From contig KQ959262.1 in assembly GCA_001552775.1 (NCBI GenBank), positions 1 to 34,119 on the forward strand: 34,119 nucleotides of DNA. Reading direction: 5' to 3'. Below, piece after piece: positions 7,527-17,056 of this stretch. Position 1 is the first letter of the stretch. The number at the start of each line of letters is the position of its first letter. The translations under genes were made by a program, and so were the position numbers. Below the pieces are notes generated by a model. It worked only from the letters and a program-made list of their open reading frames with translations. It did not search any database and was not told the origin of the DNA. This DNA comes from Bacteroidales bacterium KA00251 (GTDB lineage Bacteria > Bacteroidota > Bacteroidia > Bacteroidales > Porphyromonadaceae).

Positions 7527-10500
7527 CTATACCTTGGTAAGAGCAATTGAGGCGGTAAACTCTTCAAAGTCTACCTCTTCTGCATCGCTTACTACATCAG
7601 TAATGAGTATACTATTGGCTTGGACTTGCTCTTTAATATACTCTTCAAAGGTAGCAACAGCTTCATCAAGAGGTGTTCCTTCCAACATGATGATCTCAAT
7701 CCGATCATTGACCTCAAAGCCCGATTGTTTGCGAAGGTTTTGCAACCGATTGACAAGCTCCCGAGCTAATCCTTCAAGTTCTAACTCTTTGGTAAGAGTT
7801 ACATCCAGTGCCACAGTTGTAGTACCTTCTGAGGCAACCAACCATCCTGGTATGTCTTTGACTGCTATCTCTACTTCCTCGCGATTGATTTGGTATTGTA
7901 CGCCGTCCACTAGCAGTTGCAAACTACCCTCACTTTCAAGCTTCAAGATCTCTGCGTTGGTCATTTGGGCAATACTCGTTGCAACAGTCTTCATCAGCTT
8001 TCCAAATCTCGCTCCAAGTTTTCGATAATTTGGCTTTATCTCGTGTTGCCATATAGCCTCATTGATACTGACATAACGAATCTCTTTTACATTCACTTCG
8101 TTAAGAATCCAATGTGCGACTGCATCTATGCTCTTTTGTTCCTCTTTATTTGCCACAGGGAGCATAAGAGTAGCTAAGGGATAGCGTACTTTTATATTCA
8201 CTTTCCTGCGAAGGGCTAGCACCATAGAAGAGATTTGCTGAGCCTTCTCCATATTGGCCTCCAACTCTTTATCAAGAATAGAATCACAAGAAGTTGGGTA
8301 ATCTTGTAGATGTACCGAGCCTCTTTCATTACAAGTAAGGTCGCGATACAATTGATCTGCATAAAAAGGAGCAAAAGGAGCCACTAAAGAAGCGACTGTA
8401 GTGAGGCACTCGTAAAGCGTTTGATAGGATGAAAGTTTGTCTTCTGTCATTTCTCCCTGCCAAAAACGTTTCCTAGATAATCTTACATACCAGTTACTGA
8501 GCTTCTGCAAGACAAAATCTTCAATACTACGTGCTGCTTTTGTGGGCTCGTAGTTGTCTAAGTCTTCTGTTACGGAGGCTATTAAAGTATGAAGTTCACT
8601 CCTTATCCAACGATCTATTTCTGGTCTTTTCTCATTAGGCAATGGAGCAATGGAGGCATCAAATTGATCTAAGTTGGCATAAAGAGCAAAAAATTGATAA
8701 GTATTGTATAGAGTACCAAAGAACTTTCGTGTAGCCTCTTTAATCCCAGTAGCATCAAAGCGAATATTGTCCCAAGGTTGAGCATTGGTAATTAGATACC
8801 ATCGCAAGGGATCTGCACCATAATTATTGATTGTAACAAAAGGGTCTACTGTATTACCCAAGCTTTTGCTCATTTTATTGCCATCTTTTGCGAGAACAAG
8901 ACCGTTCACCAAGACGTTTTTAAACGCTTTGGATCCCTTCGTAATAGTGGCAATTGCATGCAAAGTATAAAACCAACCACGAGTTTGGTCGAGACCTTCT
9001 GCGATGAAATCTGCTGGGAAACTCTCTCCAGTCTCTACTCTTTCTCTGTTTTCAAAGGGATAGTGCTCTTGTGCAAAAGGCATAGCTCCAGAGTCAAACC
9101 ACACATCAATGAGATCTTTCTCACGATACATCGGCTGACCCTTCTTTGATACAAGGACAATCTTATCAACTATCGGGCGATGGAGATCTACTTTATTGTA
9201 GTTTTCTTGGCTCAAATCATCTGGATCAAAACCTTCGAAAGGATTCTTGTGCATAAAGCCCTTTGCAATGGAGTGCTCAATTTCTGCACAAAGATCCCGA
9301 ATAGATCCTACACAGCGTTCTTCATCTCCTGACTCTGTACGCCATATGTTTAGAGGAGTACCCCAGAATCTACTTCTTGAGAGATTCCAATCTTGGATAT
9401 TTTCAAGCCAATTGCCAAATCTACCGCTACCTATAGTTTCAGGTTTCCAATTGATCGTATTATTAATCGCGATCATTTGGTCTTTTACTGCCGTAGTTTT
9501 GATAAACCAACTGTCTAGAGGATAGTAAAGAATGGGCTTGCCTGTACGCCAGCAGTGAGGATAGCTATGGGTATGCTTTTCTATCTTAAAAGCCTGCCCT
9601 TGTAGCTTTAGCATTACCGCTATATCAATGTCCAACGAAGTTTCTTCTTTTTCAGGCTCTTTGCAGTATGCATTCTTCACATAGCGACCAGCATATACAT
9701 CGTAAAGAGGAAGATCCATACGAGTCTGAGCAAAGGTTTTGTCAATGTCCTCCACACGATAAAAACGTCCAGAAAGATCAACCATCGGACGGGCGACCCC
9801 CTCTTTGTCTAAAATGGTAAGTGCGGGTACACCTTCCTTTTGAGCTACCATGCGGTCGTCTGCTCCGAAGGTTGGAGCAATGTGCACAATCCCAGTACCA
9901 TCTTCTGTTGTTACAAAGTCTCCAGAGATCACTCTCAAGGCTCCTTCAGAAGGTACCACCCAAGGGATTAACTGCTCATAGCGAAACCCTACCAATTCAC
10001 ATCCGAGGTAGTGACCAATGGTTCTCCATGGGAGATTCTTATCCCTTTCGTCTAGGCTTTCAGGAAGGACTTCACACCGTTCTTCCTCTTTAAAGTAGCT
10101 TGAAAGTAAGGGTGTAGCGAGCAGTACTGTTTGACGAAGATGTGTATAAGGATTAAAAGTCTCAACTGCCGTATATTCAATCTTTGCTCCTACGCAAAGA
10201 GCTGTGTTGGATGGTAGAGTCCAAGGGGTTGTCGTCCAAGCCATAAAGTATGGTTCGCCCCACCTAGTCCACTCTTTTTTAGGATCAATAATTTTAAATA
10301 GCGCGGTACATACAGTATCCTTTACATCGCGATAGCAACCAGGCATATTGAGTTCATGACTACTAAGCCCTGTACCAGCAGCGGGAGAGTATGGCTGAAT
10401 AGTAAATCCTTTGTATAGAAGGCCCTTGTCGTAAAATTGCTTAAGAAGCCACCAAAGGGTTTCCATATACTTAGAATTATAAGTAATGTAAGGATGCTCC

Positions 10501-10934
10501 ATATCCACCCAATAGCCCATTAGCTTGGTAAGTTCTTCCCACTCTTTGGTGTAGCGCATCACTTCAGAGCGACATTTGGCATTGTACTCCTCAATTGAAA
10601 TCTTCTTCCCGATATCGTGTTTATTGATGTTGAGTTTTTTCTCCACACCAAGCTCTACAGGAAGTCCATGAGTATCCCATCCAGCACGACGCTCCACATA
10701 GAAACCCTTCATTGTTTTATAACGGCAAAAGAGATCTTTCAGCGAGCGAGCCACTACGTGATGAATACCAGGCACACCATTTGCAGAGGGAGGTCCATCA
10801 TAGAAGACAAAGCGACGAGCACCTTCTCTAAGTTTCAATGATTGCTTAAAAAGATCTTCTAGCTCCCATTTTGATAGCATCTCTTTATTGAGACTGGCAA
10901 AATCGGCTTTGCTATACTCTTTGTACTTTTTCAT
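7527..10934 (-). CDS. ileS: Isoleucyl-tRNA synthetase
   Basis: A 1135-residue class I aminoacyl-tRNA synthetase charging tRNA-Ile. The HIGH-type motif is in PPSANGVPGIHH (48-59), and the KMSKS loop is DGNKMSKSLGN near residue 685. The CP1 editing domain lies between them (WTTTPWTLPSNTALCVG is typical). The long C-terminal anticodon-binding region and overall length fit the long IleRS form found in Bacteroidetes. The start at 10934 is preceded by a TAACTTTG box about 45 bases upstream. In many Bacteroidetes a dksA/traR-type gene lies between ileS and lspA; here the 113-base gap holds none. Confidence 0.96.
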   Translation of the reverse strand: MKKYKEYSKADFASLNKEMLSKWELEDLFKQSLKLREGARRFVFYDGPPSANGVPGIHHVVARSLKDLFCRYKTMKGFYVERRAGWDTHGLPVELGVEKKLNINKHDIGKKISIEEYNAKCRSEVMRYTKEWEELTKLMGYWVDMEHPYITYNSKYMETLWWLLKQFYDKGLLYKGFTIQPYSPAAGTGLSSHELNMPGCYRDVKDTVCTALFKIIDPKKEWTRWGEPYFMAWTTTPWTLPSNTALCVGAKIEYTAVETFNPYTHLRQTVLLATPLLSSYFKEEERCEVLPESLDERDKNLPWRTIGHYLGCELVGFRYEQLIPWVVPSEGALRVISGDFVTTEDGTGIVHIAPTFGADDRMVAQKEGVPALTILDKEGVARPMVDLSGRFYRVEDIDKTFAQTRMDLPLYDVYAGRYVKNAYCKEPEKEETSLDIDIAVMLKLQGQAFKIEKHTHSYPHCWRTGKPILYYPLDSWFIKTTAVKDQMIAINNTINWKPETIGSGRFGNWLENIQDWNLSRSRFWGTPLNIWRTESGDEERCVGSIRDLCAEIEHSIAKGFMHKNPFEGFDPDDLSQENYNKVDLHRPIVDKIVLVSKKGQPMYREKDLIDVWFDSGAMPFAQEHYPFENRERVETGESFPADFIAEGLDQTRGWFYTLHAIATITKGSKAFKNVLVNGLVLAKDGNKMSKSLGNTVDPFVTINNYGADPLRWYLITNAQPWDNIRFDATGIKEATRKFFGTLYNTYQFFALYANLDQFDASIAPLPNEKRPEIDRWIRSELHTLIASVTEDLDNYEPTKAARSIEDFVLQKLSNWYVRLSRKRFWQGEMTEDKLSSYQTLYECLTTVASLVAPFAPFYADQLYRDLTCNERGSVHLQDYPTSCDSILDKELEANMEKAQQISSMVLALRRKVNIKVRYPLATLMLPVANKEEQKSIDAVAHWILNEVNVKEIRYVSINEAIWQHEIKPNYRKLGARFGKLMKTVATSIAQMTNAEILKLESEGSLQLLVDGVQYQINREEVEIAVKDIPGWLVASEGTTTVALDVTLTKELELEGLARELVNRLQNLRKQSGFEVNDRIEIIMLEGTPLDEAVATFEEYIKEQVQANSILITDVVSDAEEVDFEEFTASIALTKV

Positions 10935-10979
10935 TCGTAAATTCTTTTGTCGGGGTTATCTATACTACAACAACTTATG

Positions 10980-10987
10980 CAAAGTTA
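10980..10987 (-). promoter_or_regulatory. Candidate ileS promoter -7 box
   Basis: TAACTTTG on the minus strand, 45 bases upstream of the ileS start. It is identical to the boxes before guaA and the topoisomerase A-subunit gene. Confidence 0.55.
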
Positions 10988-11025
10988 GTAGAAAGCAATG
11001 AAAGGAATAGTATCCTCGTACAAGA

Positions 11026-11053
11026 AAGGGCGAATCTTTTATGATCTGCCCTT
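11026..11053 (-). terminator. Possible tnaA terminator
   Basis: AAGGGC (11026-11031) and GCCCTT (11048-11053) form a 6-bp stem about 45 bases past the tnaA stop. ATC/GAT can extend the pairing inside. The loop is AT-rich and there is no strong T-run, so the call is tentative. Confidence 0.4.
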
Positions 11054-11097
11054 CCATTATACTAGATTATAAACATTCGTAGCGAACCGCTACAGAG

Positions 11098-12477
11098 CTA
11101 TTCAGCTGGAGCGAGCTCTATAGTAAAGTGCCGCATGATAGGCTGTTCACGTAAAATCTTGTATCCTCGCGAAATACTTTCTCTTCGTTCAAAAATGTTA
11201 GCAACTGCCGTAGCTACCACATCCATGTGATTGTTAGTATAAGTACGTCTAGGAATTGCTAAGCGAAGTAGCTCTAGCTTGGGATAACGATTTTCGTGTG
11301 TTATAGGATCGCGGTCTGCAAGCAGTGAACCTATTTCTACACCTCGAATACCAGCTTCTAGATAAAGTTCTATACCAAGAGTTTGGGCTATAAACTGCTC
11401 TTTGGGTACATGGGTAAGTATCTTTTTTGCATCAAGAAAAATCGCATGCCCACCAGCGGGACGTTGGTAAGGAATACCAAACCGATCCAACTGCTCTCCT
11501 AGATAGGCAACTTGCTTGATTCGGGTTTCAAGGGTATCAAATTCTGTTCCCTCATCCAATCCTTGTGCGAGAGCATTAAGGTCTCTACCAGAAAGTCCAC
11601 CATAGGTGATAAACCCTTCGTTCATCACGCTATAAAGCTGACATCTACGCCATAGAGCTTCATCACGGAAAGCTACAAATCCTCCCATATTTACAATGGC
11701 ATCTTTCTTTGCCGACATCGTCATAATGTCTGCATAAGAAAGCATTTCCTTCGTGATCTCTTTGATGGTCTTATCTGCATATCCTTCCTCTCGCGTCTTG
11801 ATGAAATATGCATTTTCAGCAAATCTTGCACCATCAATTTGAAGAGGTACACCATATTTATGGCATAGAGCACTCGTCTCACGAATATTCTTCATGGATA
11901 CGGGCTGCCCACCTGCCGTATTATTAGTAATCGTAAGAACTACACAGGGTACATTTTCCTTTTTGTTCTCTTTCAAAGCTTTTTCAAGCTTATTGAGGTC
12001 CATCTCTCCTTTGAAAGGAATTTCCAGTTCAGTATGAGAAGCCTCATCAATTGTGCAATCTAGAGCAACTGCTTTGCGAAATTCAATATGTCCTTTTGTC
12101 GTATCAAAGTGGGAGTTCCCAGGGAGGACATCTCCAGGTTTAACAATCGTTGAGTAAAGCACATTCTCAGCTGCTCGTCCTTGGTGCGTAGGGAGGAAAT
12201 AGGGAAATCCAAGAATGTTGGAGACCGCATCTTTCAAATTGTAATAAGAAGATGCACCCGCATAGCTTTCATCGCCAAGCATCATTTGCGACCACTGCTT
12301 GTCGCTCATAGCACCTGTACCAGAGTCTGTAAGAAGGTCTATAAAAACATGATTGCTTTTGAGGCTAAAAAGGTTATACTTGGCCTCTTTTATCCACTGT
12401 TCGCGTTCTTGACGTGTACTCTTTTTAATGGGTTCTACCATTTTAATACGGTAGGATTCTGAAAATGGTAATTTCAT
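11098..12477 (-). CDS. tnaA: Tryptophanase (tryptophan indole-lyase)
   Basis: A 459-residue PLP enzyme that splits L-tryptophan into indole, pyruvate and ammonia. The PLP lysine is in MTMSAKKDAIVNMGG (K257), matching the SAKKDA motif of tryptophanases. PTHQGRAAE (97-105), TNNTAGGQPVSM (184-195) and DGARFAENAYFIK (215-227) are also conserved. Tyrosine phenol-lyase is the closest alternative, but the overall match favours TnaA. No tryptophan permease gene is adjacent. The gene has a leader of about 190 bases holding a small ORF and a hairpin. Confidence 0.93.
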   Translation of the reverse strand: MKLPFSESYRIKMVEPIKKSTRQEREQWIKEAKYNLFSLKSNHVFIDLLTDSGTGAMSDKQWSQMMLGDESYAGASSYYNLKDAVSNILGFPYFLPTHQGRAAENVLYSTIVKPGDVLPGNSHFDTTKGHIEFRKAVALDCTIDEASHTELEIPFKGEMDLNKLEKALKENKKENVPCVVLTITNNTAGGQPVSMKNIRETSALCHKYGVPLQIDGARFAENAYFIKTREEGYADKTIKEITKEMLSYADIMTMSAKKDAIVNMGGFVAFRDEALWRRCQLYSVMNEGFITYGGLSGRDLNALAQGLDEGTEFDTLETRIKQVAYLGEQLDRFGIPYQRPAGGHAIFLDAKKILTHVPKEQFIAQTLGIELYLEAGIRGVEIGSLLADRDPITHENRYPKLELLRLAIPRRTYTNNHMDVVATAVANIFERRESISRGYKILREQPIMRHFTIELAPAE

Positions 12478-12514
12478 AAGATGAAATATATCTACTAATA
12501 GTTCTTTTTATGAA

Positions 12515-12598
12515 TTAACTAAAGAATGTAGGACGAAGAAAAAGTGCTTTCTTAGGGTTACTAGAAGTAGTTTCTAGCACTAGTCTACATGTTTTCAT
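12515..12598 (-). CDS. Possible 27-residue leader peptide of tnaA
   Basis: A small frame in the tnaA leader starts with ATG at 12598, about 75 bases downstream of a TACATTTG box, and ends with TAA 37 bases before tnaA. It reads MKTCRLVLETTSSNPKKALF followed by LRPTFFS. It contains no Trp, so it is not an obvious TnaC homologue. A hairpin with a following T-run lies inside it, an arrangement seen in attenuators. Chance occurrence of so short a frame cannot be ruled out. Confidence 0.35.
   Translation of the reverse strand: MKTCRLVLETTSSNPKKALFLRPTFFS
12539..12581 (-). terminator. Attenuator-like alternative hairpins in tnaA leader
   Basis: On the minus strand AGTGCT (12581-12576) can pair with AGCACT (12548-12543), which is followed at once by TTTTCTT, resembling an intrinsic terminator. 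A competing hairpin CTAGAA (12577-12572)/TTCTAG (12566-12561) shares two bases with its upstream arm. Both lie within the small leader ORF. Confidence 0.4.
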
Positions 12599-12674
12599 AG
12601 GTGAACCGTCTTTATTAGGTTTCTTTCAGTGGTGCACTTCACACTGCTTCTTGCCCTTGTTTTTACTTCTTATG

Positions 12675-12682
12675 CAAATGTA
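12675..12682 (-). promoter_or_regulatory. Candidate tnaA promoter -7 box
   Basis: TACATTTG on the minus strand, followed by GC, about 200 bases upstream of tnaA. It implies a long untranslated leader. The rest of 12683-12782 is AT-rich with no gene. Confidence 0.5.
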
Positions 12683-12782
12683 CAAAAAAAGCAACTAATC
12701 ACCCATTCAAAATATCATCTTTCTTCTATCATTCGCTTTAATTTGTGTAGAAAAAAGAGACTCCTAGAAGAAAAAAAACTAA

Positions 12783-13223
12783 CTAAACATCGTCTGAAGG
12801 ACTAGATAGCTCAGCCATTAGGCTATACTCCTCCCATGTAGGATCTTCTTCCACCTCAAAGGAGAGAGGATAGGTAGGAAACTCCTCCAGACACTCATTA
12901 AGTCGATCAAAGAAGGCATCTACATTTCGTGTGTAGAAAACCCAATATTTCTTGTTACCACCGAGGTAATTGCCTGTTAGAATCGCCAGTTTATCCTTTT
13001 CCATAGATGGCCGAAGAGCTTCCTCTATATCCCCTATCGATTTTGCATCTTCTTCAAGTGGCATTCTTAGAGAATCTCCCTTGTATGGGAATACGATCTC
13101 AATACGATAAGGAAGTTTTCCAGAGCTTCGAAAGGCTTCAATCTCTTTTCGTTGCGTTACTACTACGCTATTTTGCTCTTCGTCAAGAGCAATGGTAGTT
13201 GACCAGCTATTTGTAAGTACCAT
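12783..13223 (-). CDS. DUF695-like cytoplasmic protein
   Basis: Starting at the ATG at 13223 gives 146 residues. The frame is open further upstream (to 13313), but that extension overlaps the end of the transporter gene and is basic and unlike the rest, so I prefer the internal start. The order TTIALDEEQNSVVVTQRKEI, a middle YRIEIVFPYKG, and KKYWVFYTRNVDAFFDRLNE is reminiscent of the DUF695 family of unknown function. It is acidic, with no signal peptide or membrane segment. It lies 31 bases downstream of the transporter gene and is probably co-transcribed with it. Confidence 0.65.
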   Translation of the reverse strand: MVLTNSWSTTIALDEEQNSVVVTQRKEIEAFRSSGKLPYRIEIVFPYKGDSLRMPLEEDAKSIGDIEEALRPSMEKDKLAILTGNYLGGNKKYWVFYTRNVDAFFDRLNECLEEFPTYPLSFEVEEDPTWEEYSLMAELSSPSDDV

Positions 13224-13254
13224 TATTGTTGTTGACGAGCTAAATATTAATGTG

Positions 13255-14208
13255 TTATTCTCTACTTTTCGCTTCTTCTTGACGCCTACTATATAGCGTA
13301 AGTTGAATAGCATTAATTAGATTTTGCCAAATACTATAAGCTGCCATCGCGACTCCTGAGAGAGGATTGAGGTAAGCTTGTGCCATCCATATAGCAAGGC
13401 TTGAGTTTTTTTGCCCTAAACTTTGTCCTAAGGTAATGCTTTCTCCAAGTAGTCTCTTGCTTAGCAATTTCCCAATAGCAAACTGCACCAAGCAGGCGAT
13501 CAAACCTCCTAGAGCTAACAAGATCATAGTGGGGATCTCGCTCCGAGGCTCTAGTACCATATAATGGACAACCTTTGCGATAATCAACGAAAGCGATACC
13601 ACCCATAGCCAAAAGGCGACTACACTATATCGCATCAAGGAAGCATGCACGCGGGGAAGTCGTTTGCGTAGAAAAAAAGAGAGCACCAATGGAATAAGGA
13701 TAAGAGGCAACACGCCTTGTAATATATGCCAAACTGAAAGCCAGAAACTAGTTCCCACAGGTGCAATGTAACTAAAGAAAAGAGGGGCAATAAAAGCTAC
13801 TGCTACCGTATTATATAGTACGTAACCTGCGGCCAAAGCGATGTTTCCACCAAGCATACCGATCACTACAGGCGATGCACTCGCAGCTGGACATAGAAAG
13901 CAAAGCATCACTCCTTGAGATAGAGCTTCAGGGGCAAAGAGCGAAAGCAGAGCATACGATCCTATCGCCAAGGCTAATTGCACCACGGCAATGATCAAGT
14001 GCTCCTTCCTCACACGAAGTTCAGATGGCTTTATCTTGAGAAAGGAGAAAAAAAGCATTCCTATAATAAAGTATGGAATAGCAGGACTAAACCAAGAGAG
14101 AGGCTTATATAGTACTATTCCGACTAGGATAGCTAGCGGTAAAGCCAAGTTTCTAAGAACTCGCTGGATCTTGCGACCAATATGAGATACAAAAAGCTTA
14201 TAAAACAA
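13255..14208 (-). CDS. Bile acid:sodium symporter family transporter
   Basis: A 317-residue integral membrane protein with about nine or ten hydrophobic segments. The overall pattern, including LCPAASASPVVIGMLGGNIALA (about 105-126) and GQSLGQKNSSLAIWMAQAYL near residues 260-280, fits the BASS/SBF fold. In that fold these two discontinuous segments form the ion and substrate site. The substrate is unknown; family members carry bile acids, pantothenate or keto acids. The gene directly follows panB (34-base gap), so a link to pantothenate or ketopantoate traffic is a reasonable guess but only an inference. The ArsB/ACR3-type branch is less likely because its conserved Cys is not evident. Confidence 0.75.
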   Translation of the reverse strand: MFYKLFVSHIGRKIQRVLRNLALPLAILVGIVLYKPLSWFSPAIPYFIIGMLFFSFLKIKPSELRVRKEHLIIAVVQLALAIGSYALLSLFAPEALSQGVMLCFLCPAASASPVVIGMLGGNIALAAGYVLYNTVAVAFIAPLFFSYIAPVGTSFWLSVWHILQGVLPLILIPLVLSFFLRKRLPRVHASLMRYSVVAFWLWVVSLSLIIAKVVHYMVLEPRSEIPTMILLALGGLIACLVQFAIGKLLSKRLLGESITLGQSLGQKNSSLAIWMAQAYLNPLSGVAMAAYSIWQNLINAIQLTLYSRRQEEAKSRE

Positions 14209-14242
14209 ATCTTACTTAATGGATAAATTCCACTACTTTCTT

Positions 14243-15064
14243 CTAGTACTGCTCCTGTTCGTTGGGGAAATTTTTTTCCTTTACATCCAAGACGTATGCC
14301 CCTACAGCATCCTTCACCACCTTACCAAGCTCGGCATAGAGCCGCAAGAACTTAGGTCGGAATCCTTCGTTAAGACCAAGCATATCTTGTAGTACCAAGA
14401 CTTGTCCATCTGTATTTACACCAGCTCCTATGCCTATCGTAGGAATATCCAAAAGAGAGGTTACTTTAGTGGCTAAGGTAGCAGGGATCTTCTCTAGTGT
14501 TATCGCAAAGCAACCCAGTTCTTGTAGCAAAAGGGCATCGTTTATTAGCTTTTCAGCCTCAGCTTCCTCCTTAGCACGTACACTATAGGATCCAAATCTA
14601 TTGATTGACTGTGGAGTAAGTCCAAGATGTCCCATTATAGGTATTCCTGCGGAGAGAATTTTCTCTACCGACTCTTTAATCTCTTCCCCTCCCTCTAGTT
14701 TCAAGGCATCAGCACCAGTTGTTTTCATCACTTTTATAGCAGACTCCAAGGCTGTCATTGGGTTTCCTTGATAGGTGCCGAAGGGAAGATCCACTACTAC
14801 CATTGCTCTTTTAGCAGCCTTTACTACAGACTTGGCATGATAGATCATTTCATTAAGGGTAATGGGGAGAGTCGTTTCATTGCCCGCCATTACATTAGAG
14901 GCAGAGTCGCCCACTAAAATTGCGTCAACTCCAGCGGCATCTACAAGAGTCGCCATGGTATAATCGTAAGCAGTAAGCATAGCTATCTTCTGACCCTTTT
15001 GCTTCATTTCTTGGAAGCGGTGAGTAGTGACCTTGCGAGGGTCTTGTGGTTGATAAGTAGACAT
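14243..15064 (-). CDS. panB: 3-methyl-2-oxobutanoate hydroxymethyltransferase
   Basis: A 273-residue enzyme, standard PanB length. It makes ketopantoate from alpha-ketoisovalerate and methylenetetrahydrofolate, the first committed step to pantothenate and CoA. The metal-binding aspartates are visible in [10 protein letters not shown] (D53) and [10 protein letters not shown] (D92). [21 protein letters not shown] and [21 protein letters not shown] are further signatures. No panC or panD is next to it. It is separated from upstream guaA by a terminator, so it probably has its own promoter, although no clear -7 box was found. Confidence 0.95.
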   Translation of the reverse strand: MSTYQPQDPRKVTTHRFQEMKQKGQKIAMLTAYDYTMATLVDAAGVDAILVGDSASNVMAGNETTLPITLNEMIYHAKSVVKAAKRAMVVVDLPFGTYQGNPMTALESAIKVMKTTGADALKLEGGEEIKESVEKILSAGIPIMGHLGLTPQSINRFGSYSVRAKEEAEAEKLINDALLLQELGCFAITLEKIPATLATKVTSLLDIPTIGIGAGVNTDGQVLVLQDMLGLNEGFRPKFLRLYAELGKVVKDAVGAYVLDVKEKNFPNEQEQY

Positions 15065-15107
15065 TGTTCTTGTTCTCTCTTTGTTCTTACTCTATTCTTA
15101 AATAAAT

Positions 15108-15131
15108 ACTCTCTTCTTTGCAGAAGAGAGT
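15108..15131 (-). terminator. guaA terminator
   Basis: A perfect 10-bp inverted repeat, ACTCTCTTCT (15108-15117) and AGAAGAGAGT (15122-15131), with a TTGC loop. It is followed on the minus strand by ATTTATTT. It lies 38 bases past the guaA stop. Confidence 0.8.
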
Positions 15132-15168
15132 AATAGGAGCTCTAAGGGATAAGCTATAAAAGAAGCTA

Positions 15169-16689
15169 CTATTCCCATTCAATGGTAGCTGGTGGCTTAC
15201 TTGAAATATCGTAAACAACACGATTGATACCTTTTACCTGATTGATTATCTCGTTAGAGACTTTAGCTAAAAACTCATAAGGAAGATGGACCCAATCGGC
15301 ACTCATGGCATCTACACTTCTTACGGCTCGAAGAGCAAGGGTATATTCATAAGTACGCTCATCTCCCATCACGCCTACACTACGTATAGGCAATAGTATA
15401 GCACCAGCCTGCCACACCTTATTATATAGATCTGCTTGTCGAAGCATACGAATGTATATGTCGTCAGCTTTCTGTAGAATGGCGACTTTCTCAGGGGTAA
15501 TGGCTCCCAAAATACGTATTCCTAGACCAGGACCAGGAAATGGATGCCTATCAATGAGGTGGTCTGGCATACCTAGCTCCCTCCCAATACCACGTACTTC
15601 GTCTTTAAACAAAGTACGCAGAGGCTCCACGAGCTTCAATTTCATTTTTTCGGGAAGACCACCCACGTTGTGATGACTTTTAATGACCATTCCTGTGATA
15701 TTGAGTGACTCAATCACATCTGGATAGATTGTACCCTGTCCTAGCCATTTGATGCCTTCTATCTTGTGGGCCTCTTTATCAAAGACTTCAATAAATAGAC
15801 GACCGATGATTTTTCGTTTTTCTTCGGGATCCGTTACGTTTTCCAAGGCTTTGTAAAATAGAGAGCTGGCATCTACAGCCACAATATTCAAACCAAGTTC
15901 TTTATAGTCTTCAATTACTTTACGTGCTTCGTCAAGTCTAAGAAGTCCATGATCCACAAAGATACAAGTGAGCTGACTACCAATTGCTCTATGGAGCAGC
16001 ACTGCTGCCACGGAGCTATCCACGCCCCCACTAAGAGCCATCAGCACCTTGTCAGTGCCAATCATTCCTTTAAGTTCTTTTACTTGATTTTCAATATAAC
16101 TTCGAGCTGTCCACTGACCAAAGACACCAGCTATTTTCGCAAAGTTGGACAATAATAGTTTCCCTTCTTCACTATGGTAAGCTTCTGGATGAAACTGTAC
16201 TCCCCAAGTACTTTCTCCCTCTATACGAAAGGCTGCATTTTCTACCATATCGGTTGAAGCAATCACATGGTATCCTTGAGGTAACGTAGTAATAGTGTCT
16301 CCATGCGACATCCATACTGTACTTTTAGGAGAGAGCCCTCGTAGAAGAGGATCGTCTGAGGAAAGTATCGTAAGTTGTGAAGAGCCGTACTCACGTGTTC
16401 CACTAGCTTCTACCATGCCACCAGCTTGGTGCACAAGACTCTGTGCTCCATAGCATATCCCGAGCAGGGGCAAGCGACCTCTTATTTTACTCAGATCAAG
16501 CTTAAAAGCCTTAGGGTCGTATACTGAAAAAGGGCTCCCTGAAAGGATTATCCCCGCTACTTCTGTCAGATCTTCAGGAAGTTTGTTATAAGGCACAATC
16601 TCACAATAGGTGCTAAGGTCCCTTAGTCTTCGACCGATTAGCTGTGTTGTCTGCGAGCCAAAGTCAAGTATCAGAATCTTCTTTTGCAT
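15169..16689 (-). CDS. guaA: GMP synthase (glutamine-hydrolysing)
   Basis: A 506-residue two-domain enzyme turning XMP into GMP with glutamine as nitrogen donor. The N-terminal class I amidotransferase has the triad C79 (LGICYGAQ), H167 and E169 ([10 protein letters not shown]). The ATP pyrophosphatase domain has the PP-loop LSGGVDSS (219-226). The C-terminal dimerisation domain ends in [17 protein letters not shown], the invariant GuaA terminus. A TAACTTTG box lies 28 bases upstream of the start and a terminator follows, so it is probably monocistronic. Confidence 0.96.
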   Translation of the reverse strand: MQKKILILDFGSQTTQLIGRRLRDLSTYCEIVPYNKLPEDLTEVAGIILSGSPFSVYDPKAFKLDLSKIRGRLPLLGICYGAQSLVHQAGGMVEASGTREYGSSQLTILSSDDPLLRGLSPKSTVWMSHGDTITTLPQGYHVIASTDMVENAAFRIEGESTWGVQFHPEAYHSEEGKLLLSNFAKIAGVFGQWTARSYIENQVKELKGMIGTDKVLMALSGGVDSSVAAVLLHRAIGSQLTCIFVDHGLLRLDEARKVIEDYKELGLNIVAVDASSLFYKALENVTDPEEKRKIIGRLFIEVFDKEAHKIEGIKWLGQGTIYPDVIESLNITGMVIKSHHNVGGLPEKMKLKLVEPLRTLFKDEVRGIGRELGMPDHLIDRHPFPGPGLGIRILGAITPEKVAILQKADDIYIRMLRQADLYNKVWQAGAILLPIRSVGVMGDERTYEYTLALRAVRSVDAMSADWVHLPYEFLAKVSNEIINQVKGINRVVYDISSKPPATIEWE

Positions 16690-16717
16690 AAGTGGCTTTA
16701 AACTTATTTTTCTTCTG

Positions 16718-16725
16718 CAAAGTTA
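16718..16725 (-). promoter_or_regulatory. Candidate guaA promoter -7 box
   Basis: TAACTTTG, followed by GC, on the minus strand, 28 bases upstream of guaA. No purine riboswitch-like structure is evident in the short leader. The remaining gene-free sequence up to 16900 (C-run near 16850) shows nothing else. Confidence 0.6.
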
Positions 16726-16906
16726 CTCATTTTATAAGACTGAAAAAAAATCACATAATCTTGCGTTAAAATCTATCAAGTGCTCCTTCGTTGAGAAAAC
16801 TTACCATAGGGAGTAGGTATATTCTCATATTTTCTTTGACAGCTAGTCTCCCCCCACCCAAAAAAGATATGTCTACAGGAAGAATTAGAGAGGAACGAAA
16901 AAAAAG

Positions 16907-16936
16907 GTCTTGAAGATTATAGGCAATCTTCAAGAC
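16907..16936 (-). terminator. nadE terminator
   Basis: A perfect 12-bp inverted repeat, GTCTTGAAGATT (16907-16918) and AATCTTCAAGAC (16925-16936), with a 6-nt loop and flanking A5/T4 runs. It lies about 120 bases past the nadE stop codon at 17057; no gene is seen in between. Confidence 0.75.
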
Positions 16937-17056
16937 TTTTAGGAAAATGCTCTTGTACTTTTTTGTGGGCGAAATCTTCTCCTCACCTTTTCTAGTACCC
17001 TATACATCAATGTGTATTGTGTATAAGATACCAGAAAAATAGAACTACCTTATTTC

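Noticed and set aside
7495-8028. 177-codon plus-strand frame opposite the 3' end of ileS
   Set aside because: The Ser/Thr-rich translation with no motif is a mirror of the synthetase coding strand.
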